The position numbers were made by a program, and so were the translations under genes. Shown here in pieces: positions 7,343-14,845 of a DNA stretch of 64,000 bases (the stretch's first letter is position 1; each line of letters opens with the position of its first letter). The DNA comes from Microbacterium suaedae (GTDB lineage Bacteria > Actinomycetota > Actinomycetes > Actinomycetales > Microbacteriaceae), in assembly GCF_003254645.1 (NCBI RefSeq), contig NZ_PNFD01000001.1, positions 558,001 to 622,000 on the forward strand. Direction: 5' to 3'. Below the pieces are notes generated by a model that worked only from the letters and a program-made list of their open reading frames with translations, was not told the origin of the DNA and made no database searches.

Positions 7343-8071
7343 TCAGCGCGCCGTGCGGCGGTAAGCGAGGTCGCGGATGTCGCGGCCCTTCTCGATGCCC
7401 TTGCGCTCGAACGCCGTCATGACCCGGCCCTCGAAGCGCTCGGCCCACTCCCCCGCGAAGTCCCGCTCGAACTCGGGCGCGGCGTCCATGACATCACGCA
7501 TCTGCAGGGCGTAGTCCTCCCAATCGGTCGCGAGGCGCAGCACCCCGCCGTCGCGCAGCGCGCGGCCGGCCAGCGCGCCGAAACCGTCCTTGATCATGCG
7601 GCGCTTGTGGTGGCGCTTCTTGTGCCAGGGATCCGAGAAGAAGATCCAGAGCTCATCGGCGGACCCCTCGGGCAGCAGCGTCTCGAGCACCTCGGGCGCG
7701 TTCGCCTCGACGACACGCAGGTTCTTCGCGCCCTCCCGCTCCGCGTCGAGCATCGTGCGCGCGAGACCGCCGACGTACACCTCGACGGCGAGGAAGTCGG
7801 TGTCGGGGCGCGAGCTCGCTGCGCTCACGATCGCGTGGCCCTGCCCCGATCCGATCTCGACGATGAACGGCGCTTTCCGCCCATATTCCTCTTCGGGAAT
7901 GAAGCGCGCATCCGGGTGCACGGAAGTCGACGCAGCGTCACGCGGCACGTCGAATCGATAGAAGGGCGACAGCTCCTCCCACGCGCGCTCCTGCGCGTCG
8001 GACATCCGTCCGCCGCGGCGGACGAACGAGACGGGAGACGTGCGGTGCGTGCCGGGTTCAGCCATGCCCAC
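7343..8071 (-). CDS. trmB: tRNA (guanine-N7-)-methyltransferase
   Basis: Methylates G46 in the variable loop of tRNAs using SAM; cytosolic. The SAM-binding loop is VEIGSGQGHA (about residues 70-79). The family signature FSDPWHKKRHHKRRM is present, and the C-terminal ATDWEDYA is typical. The length of 242 aa is normal for Actinobacteria. GTG at 8071 and ATG at 8065 are both possible starts; a GGTGG stretch lies just upstream. The order trmB, membrane protein, YcnI gene suggests one leftward transcript. Confidence 0.93.
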   Translation of the reverse strand: MGMAEPGTHRTSPVSFVRRGGRMSDAQERAWEELSPFYRFDVPRDAASTSVHPDARFIPEEEYGRKAPFIVEIGSGQGHAIVSAASSRPDTDFLAVEVYVGGLARTMLDAEREGAKNLRVVEANAPEVLETLLPEGSADELWIFFSDPWHKKRHHKRRMIKDGFGALAGRALRDGGVLRLATDWEDYALQMRDVMDAAPEFERDFAGEWAERFEGRVMTAFERKGIEKGRDIRDLAYRRTAR

Positions 8072-8089
8072 CAGATTACGGGGCCCGGC

Positions 8090-8932
8090 TCACTGCTCCC
8101 CGACGGTCACGAAGTCGATGAGCTCCTCGACGCGGCCGAGGAGGGCGGGCTCGAGATCGCGGAACGTCGTGACTCGCGAGAGGATCCGCTGCCACGCGAG
8201 ACCGAGGTCCTCCTTCGTTTCGGCGGGCCAGCCGAGACCGCGGCAGATCCCCGTCTTCCAGTCCTGGCCACGCGGCACGACGGGCCACTTCTCGATGCCG
8301 AGCGCGGCGGGCTTCACGCACTGCCACACGTCGACGAACGGGTGGCCGACGATCTTCATGTGCTTGCCGTGCGGACCGCGGAGGATCTGCCGCGCAATGC
8401 GCTGCTCCTTGGATCCCTCGACGAGGTGGTCGACGAGCACGCCGTATCGCCGCGTCGCCGTGGGCGGCTCGTCGCGCAGCAGCTCGTCCAGCAGATCGAG
8501 GCCCGCGAGGAACTCGACCGCGACGCCCTCGGCCCGAAGATCGGCACCCCAGACCTTCTCGACGAGTTCGGCGTCGTGCTTGCCCTCGACGAGGATCCGG
8601 CTCGGCAACGCGACGCGGGCGCGATCGTCCGCGGCGACGAAGGATCCGGAGGCTGTTCGTGTGCGGCCCTGCGGCTTCGCGCGCGCCTTCTCGAGGATCA
8701 CGGGCTCGCCCTCGATGAGGAACCCGCCCCCGAGCGGGAAGGATCGTTTCCGGCCCTTCCAGTCTTCGAGCTCGACGTTGCCCGCCTCGACGCGCGTGAT
8801 CGCGCCGCACCAGCCGTCGCCAGCGACCTCGACCACAAGATCGAGCTCGGCCGGGACCGGCTTCGACACTTTCTTGCCCTTGTCGCGCCACCCTGACGCG
8901 AGGACATCGGATCCGTACCTGTCTTCGAACAT
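8090..8932 (-). CDS. DUF3097 family protein
   Basis: Conserved actinobacterial protein of unknown function (280 aa with the ATG at 8932). The N-terminal part has a small beta-rich domain with SGWRDKGKKV and GGGFLIEGEPV. The middle part (ILVEGKHDAELVEKVWG and GVLVDHLVEGSKE) looks like a TOPRIM-type fold with the Glu and Asp positions of nucleotidyl-transfer enzymes. That comparison is mine and is not proof of activity. No clear RBS precedes the ATG; a GTG two codons upstream (8938) is an alternative, or the mRNA may be leaderless. It lies 18 nt upstream of trmB on the same strand. Confidence 0.8.
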   Translation of the reverse strand: MFEDRYGSDVLASGWRDKGKKVSKPVPAELDLVVEVAGDGWCGAITRVEAGNVELEDWKGRKRSFPLGGGFLIEGEPVILEKARAKPQGRTRTASGSFVAADDRARVALPSRILVEGKHDAELVEKVWGADLRAEGVAVEFLAGLDLLDELLRDEPPTATRRYGVLVDHLVEGSKEQRIARQILRGPHGKHMKIVGHPFVDVWQCVKPAALGIEKWPVVPRGQDWKTGICRGLGWPAETKEDLGLAWQRILSRVTTFRDLEPALLGRVEELIDFVTVGEQ

Positions 8933-9050
8933 CCCCACGAGCGTACGACGTCTGGACGCGCTGCCCCGGGATTCACTCTTCCGTTGTCGGTGGTGATCCC
9001 TAGGATCGAGGAGGGCGGATCGATCTCCGCTCGCAAAGGGGGAATCCGGG

Positions 9051-11033
9051 ATGGGCTCACGACGTACGACCGCGATCGCGGCCTTGGGTGTGGGTGTTGC
9101 GCTGGCCTTCGCCCCGTTCGCCGCGTCCGCTGCCGAACCGCCCGGGCTCGGCGCTGAGTACGTCCACGACGAGGTCGACGCGCTCAGCGCATCGGAAGAG
9201 GCCACCGCGAACGAACGGCTCGCAGGCCTCAAAGCCGAGAGCGACGTCGAGATGTGGGTCGTCTACGTCGACGAGTTCACCTCCCCGAGCGACTCGGCCG
9301 AGTGGGCGAACGCGACCGCCGAGATGAACGGGCTCGGCACCGATCAGTACCTGCTGGCGATCGCCACCGAGTCGCGTCAACTGTTCCTCTCGACGCCCGT
9401 CAGCGGCGGCATCGACGACTCCGGCGCCATCACCGTGGAGGAGCATGCGGCGGACGCTCTGCGCGACGACGACTGGGCAGGCGCGGTCGACGCCGCGGCG
9501 GACGAGCTCGCGGCCCAGTCCGCGCCGAACCACACAATCTGGTGGGTCCTCGGCGGGATCCTCGCGATCGCGGGCCTGATCATCGCGACGCTCACACTCA
9601 TCGGGCGAGCGCGGAAACGTCGCGCCGAACGAGCGGCCGAGGAACGGCTCGCGGCAGAGCTCGACGAGCTCCGCACCCGCGCAGCGGGTCTCCTCGTCGA
9701 GATGGACGACGCGATCCGCACGGCTGAGCAGGAGCTCGGCTTCGCGGTCGCGCAGTTCGGCACGGAGGCCGTCGCCGAGTACGAGACGGCGCTGAAGAGC
9801 GCCCGGGCGTCTCTCGATCGGTGCTTCGGCATCCAGCGCGCGCTCGACGACGCACCCTCCGAATCGCCGCAGGACGAGCGAGAGAAGTACGACGAGATCA
9901 TCCGGCTTCTCACGCAGGCCGACGCCGATCTCGACGAGAAGGCCGAGAGCTTCGTCCGCCTGCGCGCCCTGGAACAGAACGCGCCGGACGTGCTCGAGCG
10001 GCTCGCCGCCCGGCTCACGGCCGGCGCCAGTGCGCCCGAGCGGATCGATGCCGAGATCGCGCGCCTCCGCGAAACCTACGCGTCGGTTGCCATCGACGAC
10101 ATCGAGGACAATGCCGACGAGGCGCGAGCCCGTCTGCGCTTCGTCGACGCCGAGCTCGCCGAAGCCCGCGCGCACCTCGACGCGGGCGAGTCGGGCGAGG
10201 CCGCCCTCGATCTTCACGACGCCGAGCAGGGGCTCGGGCAGCTCGACGAGCTCGTCGACGCCGTGCTGGCCCTGTCCGCGCAGTTCGACGAGGCCGAGGA
10301 GCAGGCGCGCGAGACGATCGCCGAGCTCGAGACCGACATCCGCCGCGCGCGATCGATCGACGATCCCGATGGCCGCGTCGCTCAGGCGATCGCCTCGACC
10401 ACCGCGCACATCGCGGCCGCACGTGACGCCCTCACGGGGTCCGAGCGCACTCCCCTGCGCGCTGCCGAGGCGCTCGACGCGGCGAACGACGAGATCGATG
10501 CCGTCGTGGAATCCGCGAGACGCGCCGAAGAGGCGAAGACGAAGCGCCTCCGGCAGATCGACCAGACCGTTTCCCAGGCGCAGAGCTCGATCGCGCAGGC
10601 CGAGCGCTACGTGAACACGCGCCGCGGCGGCGTCGGCGGGCCGGCGCGATCCCAGCTCGCCCAGGCCCGAGCAGCGCTCGATCACGCGCTCGCCGCGCGC
10701 GACGCGGATCCCGTCGAAGCACTCGCCCAGGCCCGCCGCGCGCGAGACGCCGCGCAGCAGGCCCTGTCGACAGCCCAGGCTGATATGCGCGGCTACCAGC
10801 CGTCCGGATACGGTGCCCGCGGACGCCGCTCGTCGGGCGGCCTCAGCGGCGACATCATCGGCGGGGTCATCGGCGGGCTCGTGGGCGCCGCCGTCTCCGG
10901 GGGATCTCGCCACGGAACTGGCTGGGGACGCAGCTCGCGCGGCGGCCTCGGCGGGCTCGGATTCGGCGGCGGGCGCGCGGGCGGACTCGGCCGCTCGAGC
11001 GGGGGCCGCAGGAGCGGCGGGCGCCGATTCTGA
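9051..11033 (+). CDS. TPM-domain membrane protein with long coiled coil
   Basis: 660-aa envelope protein. A signal peptide (residues 1-27, cleaved near ASA) is followed by a TPM domain (about 30-155; VHDEVDALSASEE, VYVDEF, LLAIATESRQLFL). One transmembrane helix follows (about 162-185), then about 400 residues of charged heptad-like sequence rich in Ala, Glu, Asp and Arg, predicted to be coiled coil in the cytoplasm. The tail is Gly/Ser/Arg-rich (GGLSGDIIGG, GGRRSGGRRF). The start at 9051 follows AAAGGGGGAATCCGGG. A PspA-like gene lies 85 nt downstream on the same strand. Together with the coiled coil this suggests a membrane-stress role through contact with PspA; this is inference. Confidence 0.85.
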   Translation: MGSRRTTAIAALGVGVALAFAPFAASAAEPPGLGAEYVHDEVDALSASEEATANERLAGLKAESDVEMWVVYVDEFTSPSDSAEWANATAEMNGLGTDQYLLAIATESRQLFLSTPVSGGIDDSGAITVEEHAADALRDDDWAGAVDAAADELAAQSAPNHTIWWVLGGILAIAGLIIATLTLIGRARKRRAERAAEERLAAELDELRTRAAGLLVEMDDAIRTAEQELGFAVAQFGTEAVAEYETALKSARASLDRCFGIQRALDDAPSESPQDEREKYDEIIRLLTQADADLDEKAESFVRLRALEQNAPDVLERLAARLTAGASAPERIDAEIARLRETYASVAIDDIEDNADEARARLRFVDAELAEARAHLDAGESGEAALDLHDAEQGLGQLDELVDAVLALSAQFDEAEEQARETIAELETDIRRARSIDDPDGRVAQAIASTTAHIAAARDALTGSERTPLRAAEALDAANDEIDAVVESARRAEEAKTKRLRQIDQTVSQAQSSIAQAERYVNTRRGGVGGPARSQLAQARAALDHALAARDADPVEALAQARRARDAAQQALSTAQADMRGYQPSGYGARGRRSSGGLSGDIIGGVIGGLVGAAVSGGSRHGTGWGRSSRGGLGGLGFGGGRAGGLGRSSGGRRSGGRRF

Positions 11034-11118
11034 TGCGCCGCACCCCAGAGCCGGCACATAAGAAGGCCCGGAAGACTTCAGACCACTCCCTCACGACACC
11101 CACCGAAAGGCACATCAC

Positions 11119-11856
11119 ATGAGCAAGCAGTCCATCTTCGGTCGCATCTCGACGCTCATCCGAGCGAACATCAACTCGCTGATCGACGAGGCCGAAGACC
11201 CGCAGAAGATGCTCGACCAGCTCGTCCGCGACTACACGAACAACATCGCCGACGCCGAGTCGGCGATCGCCGAGACGATCGGGCAGCTCCGCCTCCTCGA
11301 GCGAGACAACGCCGAAGACAAGAAGGCGGCGCAGGAGTGGGGCAACAAGGCGATCGCCGCGAGCCGCAAGGGCGACGAGCTCCGCGCCGCCGGCGACACC
11401 GCGGGCGCCGACAAGTTCGACAACCTCGCGAAGATCGCCCTGCAGCGCCAGGTGTCGACCGAGAACGAGGTCAAGGCCGTCGAGCCGCAGATCCAGCAGC
11501 AGCAGCTCATTGTCGACAAGCTCAAGGATGGGCTGAACGGCATGAAGCAGAAGCTGGAGCAGCTCAAGGGCAAGCGCAACGAGCTCGTCTCGCGCGCCAA
11601 GATCGCCGAGGCGCAGAACAAGGTGCACGACGCGGTCAAGTCGGTCGACGTCATGGATCCGACGAGCGAGCTCGGCCGCTTCGAAGAGAAGGTGCGCCGC
11701 CAGGAGGCCCTCGCGACGGGCAAGGCCGAGCTGTCGGCGTCGAGCCTCGATGCGCAGTTCGAGGAGCTCGAGGACGTGGGCGAGCTCACCGAGGTCGAGG
11801 CGCGCCTCGCGGCTCTCAAGTCGGGCGGCGCCTCCGGCTCGATCACGGCGGGCTGA
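11119..11856 (+). CDS. pspA: PspA/IM30 (ESCRT-III-like) family protein
   Basis: Peripheral membrane protein of the PspA/Vipp1 family, which coats and stabilises stressed membranes. The 245-aa sequence starts FGRISTLIRANINSLIDEAE, the amphipathic N-terminal helix of the family, then DPQKMLDQLVRDY and long alpha-helical coiled coil. It has a strong RBS (GAAAGG) before the ATG at 11119. It follows the TPM-domain gene and is followed by a GC-rich hairpin at 11862-11897, so the two probably form a small operon. No PspF-type regulator is seen nearby. Confidence 0.93.
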   Translation: MSKQSIFGRISTLIRANINSLIDEAEDPQKMLDQLVRDYTNNIADAESAIAETIGQLRLLERDNAEDKKAAQEWGNKAIAASRKGDELRAAGDTAGADKFDNLAKIALQRQVSTENEVKAVEPQIQQQQLIVDKLKDGLNGMKQKLEQLKGKRNELVSRAKIAEAQNKVHDAVKSVDVMDPTSELGRFEEKVRRQEALATGKAELSASSLDAQFEELEDVGELTEVEARLAALKSGGASGSITAG

Positions 11857-11861
11857 CGCGC

Positions 11862-11897
11862 GGAGGGCGCCTCCCGGCGATCGGGGCGGCGCCCTCC
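11862..11897. terminator. GC-rich hairpin after the PspA gene
   Basis: A perfect 10-bp stem (GGAGGGCGCC with GGCGCCCTCC) and a 16-nt loop start 5 nt after the pspA stop. No T-run follows, as is usual for actinobacterial terminators. It ends just before the RBS of the next gene. Confidence 0.6.
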
Positions 11898-11929
11898 CGT
11901 TCCCGCTCGAAAAGGAGGATGATCGGGAT

Positions 11930-12748
11930 ATGGCACGGTTCGTCGTCGTCCCCCAGTGGCAGGGCTCCCCGTCCACTCGCGCCATGGCGCTCATCGACGG
12001 AGCGGAAGCGATCGCAGGAGATCTTCCCCGCTCCGCATCAGTGCGGGTCGAGGTTCCGTACGAGGCCGGCGAGAGCCTCAACACCTCCGTGCTTCGGGCG
12101 AGCACCCTCCGGCGCGTGTCGGAGCACGTCCGCGAGACGTTGGACGGCCTCCGCGACGAGCGCACGGTCGTGATCGGAGGAGATTGTGGCGTCGCCGTGC
12201 CCGCGATCGGACACGTCGCAGGCGACGATCTCGCCGTCGTGTGGTTCGATGCGCACGGTGACCTCCACTCCCCCGACACCTCGCCCTCCGGTGCGTTCGC
12301 CGGCATGGCGCTGCGCGCCGTCCTGGGAGGTGCGCCCGACGGGCTCGGCCTGGCACCGGGCAGAATCTCCCCCGAACGCGTCGTGCTCGCCGGCGCGCGG
12401 GACCTCGATCCGGCGGAGTCCGACTACATGCGTACCGCGGGCACACACCACCTCCCCGCGACGGACATCGCCGAACGACTCGCAGAAGCCATCACCGCGA
12501 CCGGCGCCCGTCGCGTCTACGTGCACATCGACCTCGACGTGCTCGATCCGGCGCACATGTCGGGCGTCGCGGATGCTCAGCCGTTCGGCATCGAGCCGTC
12601 CGCCCTCGTCTCGGCGATCGCGACGATCCGCGAGCTTCTCCCGCTCGCGGGCGCGTCGATCACGGGTTTCGCCCCGCGATCCCCCGCCTCCGCGGTCGAC
12701 GACATGGGCGCGATCCTGCGCCTCGTCGGGGCGCTTGCGAAGGACTGA
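11930..12748 (+). CDS. Arginase/agmatinase-family ureohydrolase
   Basis: Binuclear metal hydrolase fold of 272 aa. Visible motifs are GGDCG (83-87), FDAHGDLHS (106-114) and HIDLDVLDP (199-207). In classical arginases the first motif is GGDH and its His is a Mn ligand; here that position is Cys, so metal binding and substrate may differ. The DAHGD and DLDVLDP ligands are intact. Candidate substrates are arginine, agmatine, formiminoglutamate or a guanidino compound; the sequence does not decide. The ATG at 11930 is preceded by AAAGGAGG. The stop codon abuts the stop of the convergent next gene as TGATCA. Confidence 0.85.
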   Translation: MARFVVVPQWQGSPSTRAMALIDGAEAIAGDLPRSASVRVEVPYEAGESLNTSVLRASTLRRVSEHVRETLDGLRDERTVVIGGDCGVAVPAIGHVAGDDLAVVWFDAHGDLHSPDTSPSGAFAGMALRAVLGGAPDGLGLAPGRISPERVVLAGARDLDPAESDYMRTAGTHHLPATDIAERLAEAITATGARRVYVHIDLDVLDPAHMSGVADAQPFGIEPSALVSAIATIRELLPLAGASITGFAPRSPASAVDDMGAILRLVGALAKD

Positions 12749-13219
12749 TCAGACGTAGGCCGAAAGCGACTCGCGCACCGTGATCGACGCACGGTCGATG
12801 CCATTCGCTGACGTGAGGTGCTCGACGACATCGGCCGTGGCGAGGAACCCGCCGAGCAGCGTCACGTGCGTGTCGTTCGCGTTCTCGTCGCAGAGAACCT
12901 CGTCGGCGTAGGCGATCGCGGCGCGCGTCATCGCCGTGCCGGGCTTGCAGAGCTCGCCCGTCCCGGGAGCGCCTCGGCGCACCGAACGGTCGAGCCAGGT
13001 GACGGTCATGCGAGCAGGGGCCGCAATCCGCCCAATCCAGCTCGCGTCAGGAACCTCGAGGAACACGCGGCCCGACGCGCACAGCGGGAGGGTCGCGAGC
13101 ATCGCCTCGGCCTCGGCGAGCGCGTGCTCGTCTGCGACGACGAGGTGCTGCACGCGGGCGTGGCGCCGCGCGCGGCAGGCGCTGTCGTCGTGGGCGGGGG
13201 TGAGGGATCGGGCCGTCAT
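12749..13219 (-). CDS. Short siderophore-interacting (SIP) domain protein
   Basis: 156-aa protein resembling only the C-terminal NAD(P)H-binding half of siderophore-interacting ferric reductases: HLVVADEHALAEAEAML, GRVFLEVPD and TVTWLDRS. The N-terminal FAD-binding barrel of about 120 residues is absent, and no open frame encodes it nearby. It could act with a separate flavoprotein or bind the cofactor for another purpose. The ATG at 13219 has a GGGGGA RBS; an ATG ten codons further upstream lacks one. A DtxR/IdeR-like iron box lies 21-39 nt upstream, supporting repression by iron. Confidence 0.75.
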   Translation of the reverse strand: MTARSLTPAHDDSACRARRHARVQHLVVADEHALAEAEAMLATLPLCASGRVFLEVPDASWIGRIAAPARMTVTWLDRSVRRGAPGTGELCKPGTAMTRAAIAYADEVLCDENANDTHVTLLGGFLATADVVEHLTSANGIDRASITVRESLSAYV

Positions 13220-13239
13220 GATTCCCCCATCATACGCCA

Positions 13240-13258
13240 AGAGGGAAGGCTTACCTAA
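13240..13258 (-). promoter_or_regulatory. Candidate DtxR/IdeR iron box
   Basis: The minus strand reads TTAGGTAAGCCTTCCCTCT, matching 13 of 19 positions of the actinobacterial consensus TTAGGTTAGGCTAACCTAA, with a perfect left half. It sits just upstream of the SIP-domain gene and overlaps the stop codon of the AhpD-like gene. Iron-bound DtxR would be expected to repress the SIP gene from here. Confidence 0.6.
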
Positions 13259-13719
13259 CCCTTGAGGGGCGGGACCGGATAGCGACCGGCGATCGCCAGG
13301 CGGTTGAAGGAGTTGATGGAGATCGCGATCCAGCTGACTCCGACGTACTCCTTCTCCGAGAGAATCCCGCCGACACGGTCGTACACCTCGTCGGAGACCC
13401 CGTCGCGATGGATGAACGTGTACGCCTCGGCGAGCTCGAGCGCGGCGCGCTCGCGGTCGCTGAAGACGCCGGAATCACGCCAGACGGGGATCTGCCCGAG
13501 CTCGTCCATCGTCACCCCTGTGCGCTGCGCGCGCTCGACATGCACCCTCATGCAGTAGGCGCAGCCGTTCAGCTGCGAGCAGTGCAGCTGCACGAGCTCC
13601 CGGAGGCGATCGTCGACGCCATACTCGCTCGCGATGCGGCCGACTTCCTTCGAGAAGGCCTCGAGCGAGCGATAGGCGCTCATCGCCGACCGGGACAGGT
13701 GCACACGCGTCTCACTCAT
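13255..13719 (-). CDS. Carboxymuconolactone decarboxylase/AhpD-like protein
   Basis: Alkylhydroperoxidase-like protein of 154 aa. The redox pair is CAYCMRVH (Cys53, Cys56, His60), the standard CMD-family active site. ELVQLHCSQLNGC and WIAISINSFNRL are also typical. It probably reduces peroxides or passes on reducing equivalents in the cytosol. The ATG is at 13719, with an AT-rich intergenic region upstream. Its stop codon lies inside the candidate iron box of the next gene, so the two genes may be read together when iron is low. Confidence 0.88.
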   Translation of the reverse strand: MSETRVHLSRSAMSAYRSLEAFSKEVGRIASEYGVDDRLRELVQLHCSQLNGCAYCMRVHVERAQRTGVTMDELGQIPVWRDSGVFSDRERAALELAEAYTFIHRDGVSDEVYDRVGGILSEKEYVGVSWIAISINSFNRLAIAGRYPVPPLKG

Positions 13720-13921
13720 GTCTGCACACTATCGATCGCTGCGCGTTTCAGGGAGTGGGATCAGACTGACAACCTAATTACCTCATATTCTGAGCATCTT
13801 GCACCACACAAAGACATCTAACTGATCATATATTCGCGCGATTTCTCCCACCCTCGCGAAGCGCACCAGAATGGAGACATCTCGACGACCGCCGAGCGCC
13901 CCTCCCACAAGGATCCGAATC
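13720..13921. promoter_or_regulatory. AT-rich divergent intergenic region
   Basis: About 200 nt with clearly lower GC than its surroundings (CTAATTACCTCATATTCTGAG, TGATCATATATTCG). It lies between the leftward AhpD-like gene and the rightward hydrolase/transporter operon, so promoters for both should be here. Possible -10 elements are TATTCT (13786) and TATATT (13829). I could not pair either with a well-spaced -35. Confidence 0.4.
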
Positions 13922-14824
13922 GTGACTGCCCCGCACGCCGAGCTCGACGAGTTCGCGTTCCTCGCCGATGAGGCCCGATATCAGGGCGTCGAGGCGCCGA
14001 GCGCGCGGCGCGAGCGGCTCACCCTGCCCGATGGCCGCACCCTGTCGGCTGTGCGATACGGCAACGAAGCGCCACGCGTCGTCTTCCTGCACGGCGCGGG
14101 ACTCAACGCGCACACATGGGACCGCACCGCGATCGCCCTCGGCCTCCCCGCCCTCGCGATCGATCTCCCGGGTCACGGCGACTCGTCCTGGCGCGAGGAC
14201 GCGGCATACGTTCCCGCGACGCTCGCACCCGACCTCGCCGAAGGCCTCGGAGAGTGGATCAGCGCGCCGATCGCGCTCGTCGGCCACTCGCTCGGCGGAT
14301 TCGCGGGCATCGAGCTCGCGGCTCAGCGCCCCGATCTCGTGAGCCATCTCACGCTCGTCGACATCGTGCCGGGCGGTGGCCGCGGCGGCGTCGCGAGCCT
14401 CGGCCCCTTCTACGAGCGCCTCGAATTCGGATCCGTCGACGACGTGCTCGATCACGCGGCGGCCTTCGGCCTGGGCGGTGCCCGCGAACAGGCACGGCGC
14501 GGGGTCCTCCTCAACACGCGGACGCGCGCGGACGGCGTCGTCGAGTGGAAGCACCACATGGCCCGCCTGCTCTCGCCATCGGCGCCTGACGCGCCGCCCG
14601 TCGACATCGATCACGACGCCGGATGGGCCGCCCTCGCGGGCCTCACCGTCGACGTCGCACTCGTCGCCGGCTCCCGCGGATTCCTCACGGAGGACGATCT
14701 GCGCGCGTTCCGCGACGCGCGCCCCGGGGATCCCGTCACGATCCTCGACGCTCCGCACAATGTGCAGGAGACGGCCCACGACGGCCTCGCGCGCCTCGTG
14801 CGCGCGCACGCCCCGATCTCCTGA
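13922..14824 (+). CDS. Alpha/beta hydrolase leading a peptide-transport operon
   Basis: Serine hydrolase of 300 aa. The nucleophile elbow is GHSLGGF, the oxyanion strand is FLHGAGLNAHTWD, DLPGHGDSSW follows, and the catalytic His is in DAPHNVQET near the C-terminus. No signal peptide is seen, so it is cytosolic. GTG at 13922 is chosen because AAGGATCC lies 8 nt before it; an upstream ATG (13871) has no RBS. The next gene starts 21 nt downstream and encodes the substrate-binding protein of an oligopeptide-type importer. The hydrolase may therefore act on what that importer brings in, for example by removing an ester or amide group. Confidence 0.85.
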   Translation: MTAPHAELDEFAFLADEARYQGVEAPSARRERLTLPDGRTLSAVRYGNEAPRVVFLHGAGLNAHTWDRTAIALGLPALAIDLPGHGDSSWREDAAYVPATLAPDLAEGLGEWISAPIALVGHSLGGFAGIELAAQRPDLVSHLTLVDIVPGGGRGGVASLGPFYERLEFGSVDDVLDHAAAFGLGGAREQARRGVLLNTRTRADGVVEWKHHMARLLSPSAPDAPPVDIDHDAGWAALAGLTVDVALVAGSRGFLTEDDLRAFRDARPGDPVTILDAPHNVQETAHDGLARLVRAHAPIS

Positions 14825-14845
14825 CCTCCCGGAAGGACCCCGTCG

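Noticed and set aside
9057..11057. A 666-codon open frame on the minus strand
   Set aside because: It mirrors the TPM-domain gene; the plus-strand protein has a signal peptide, a domain and an RBS, while this one has none.
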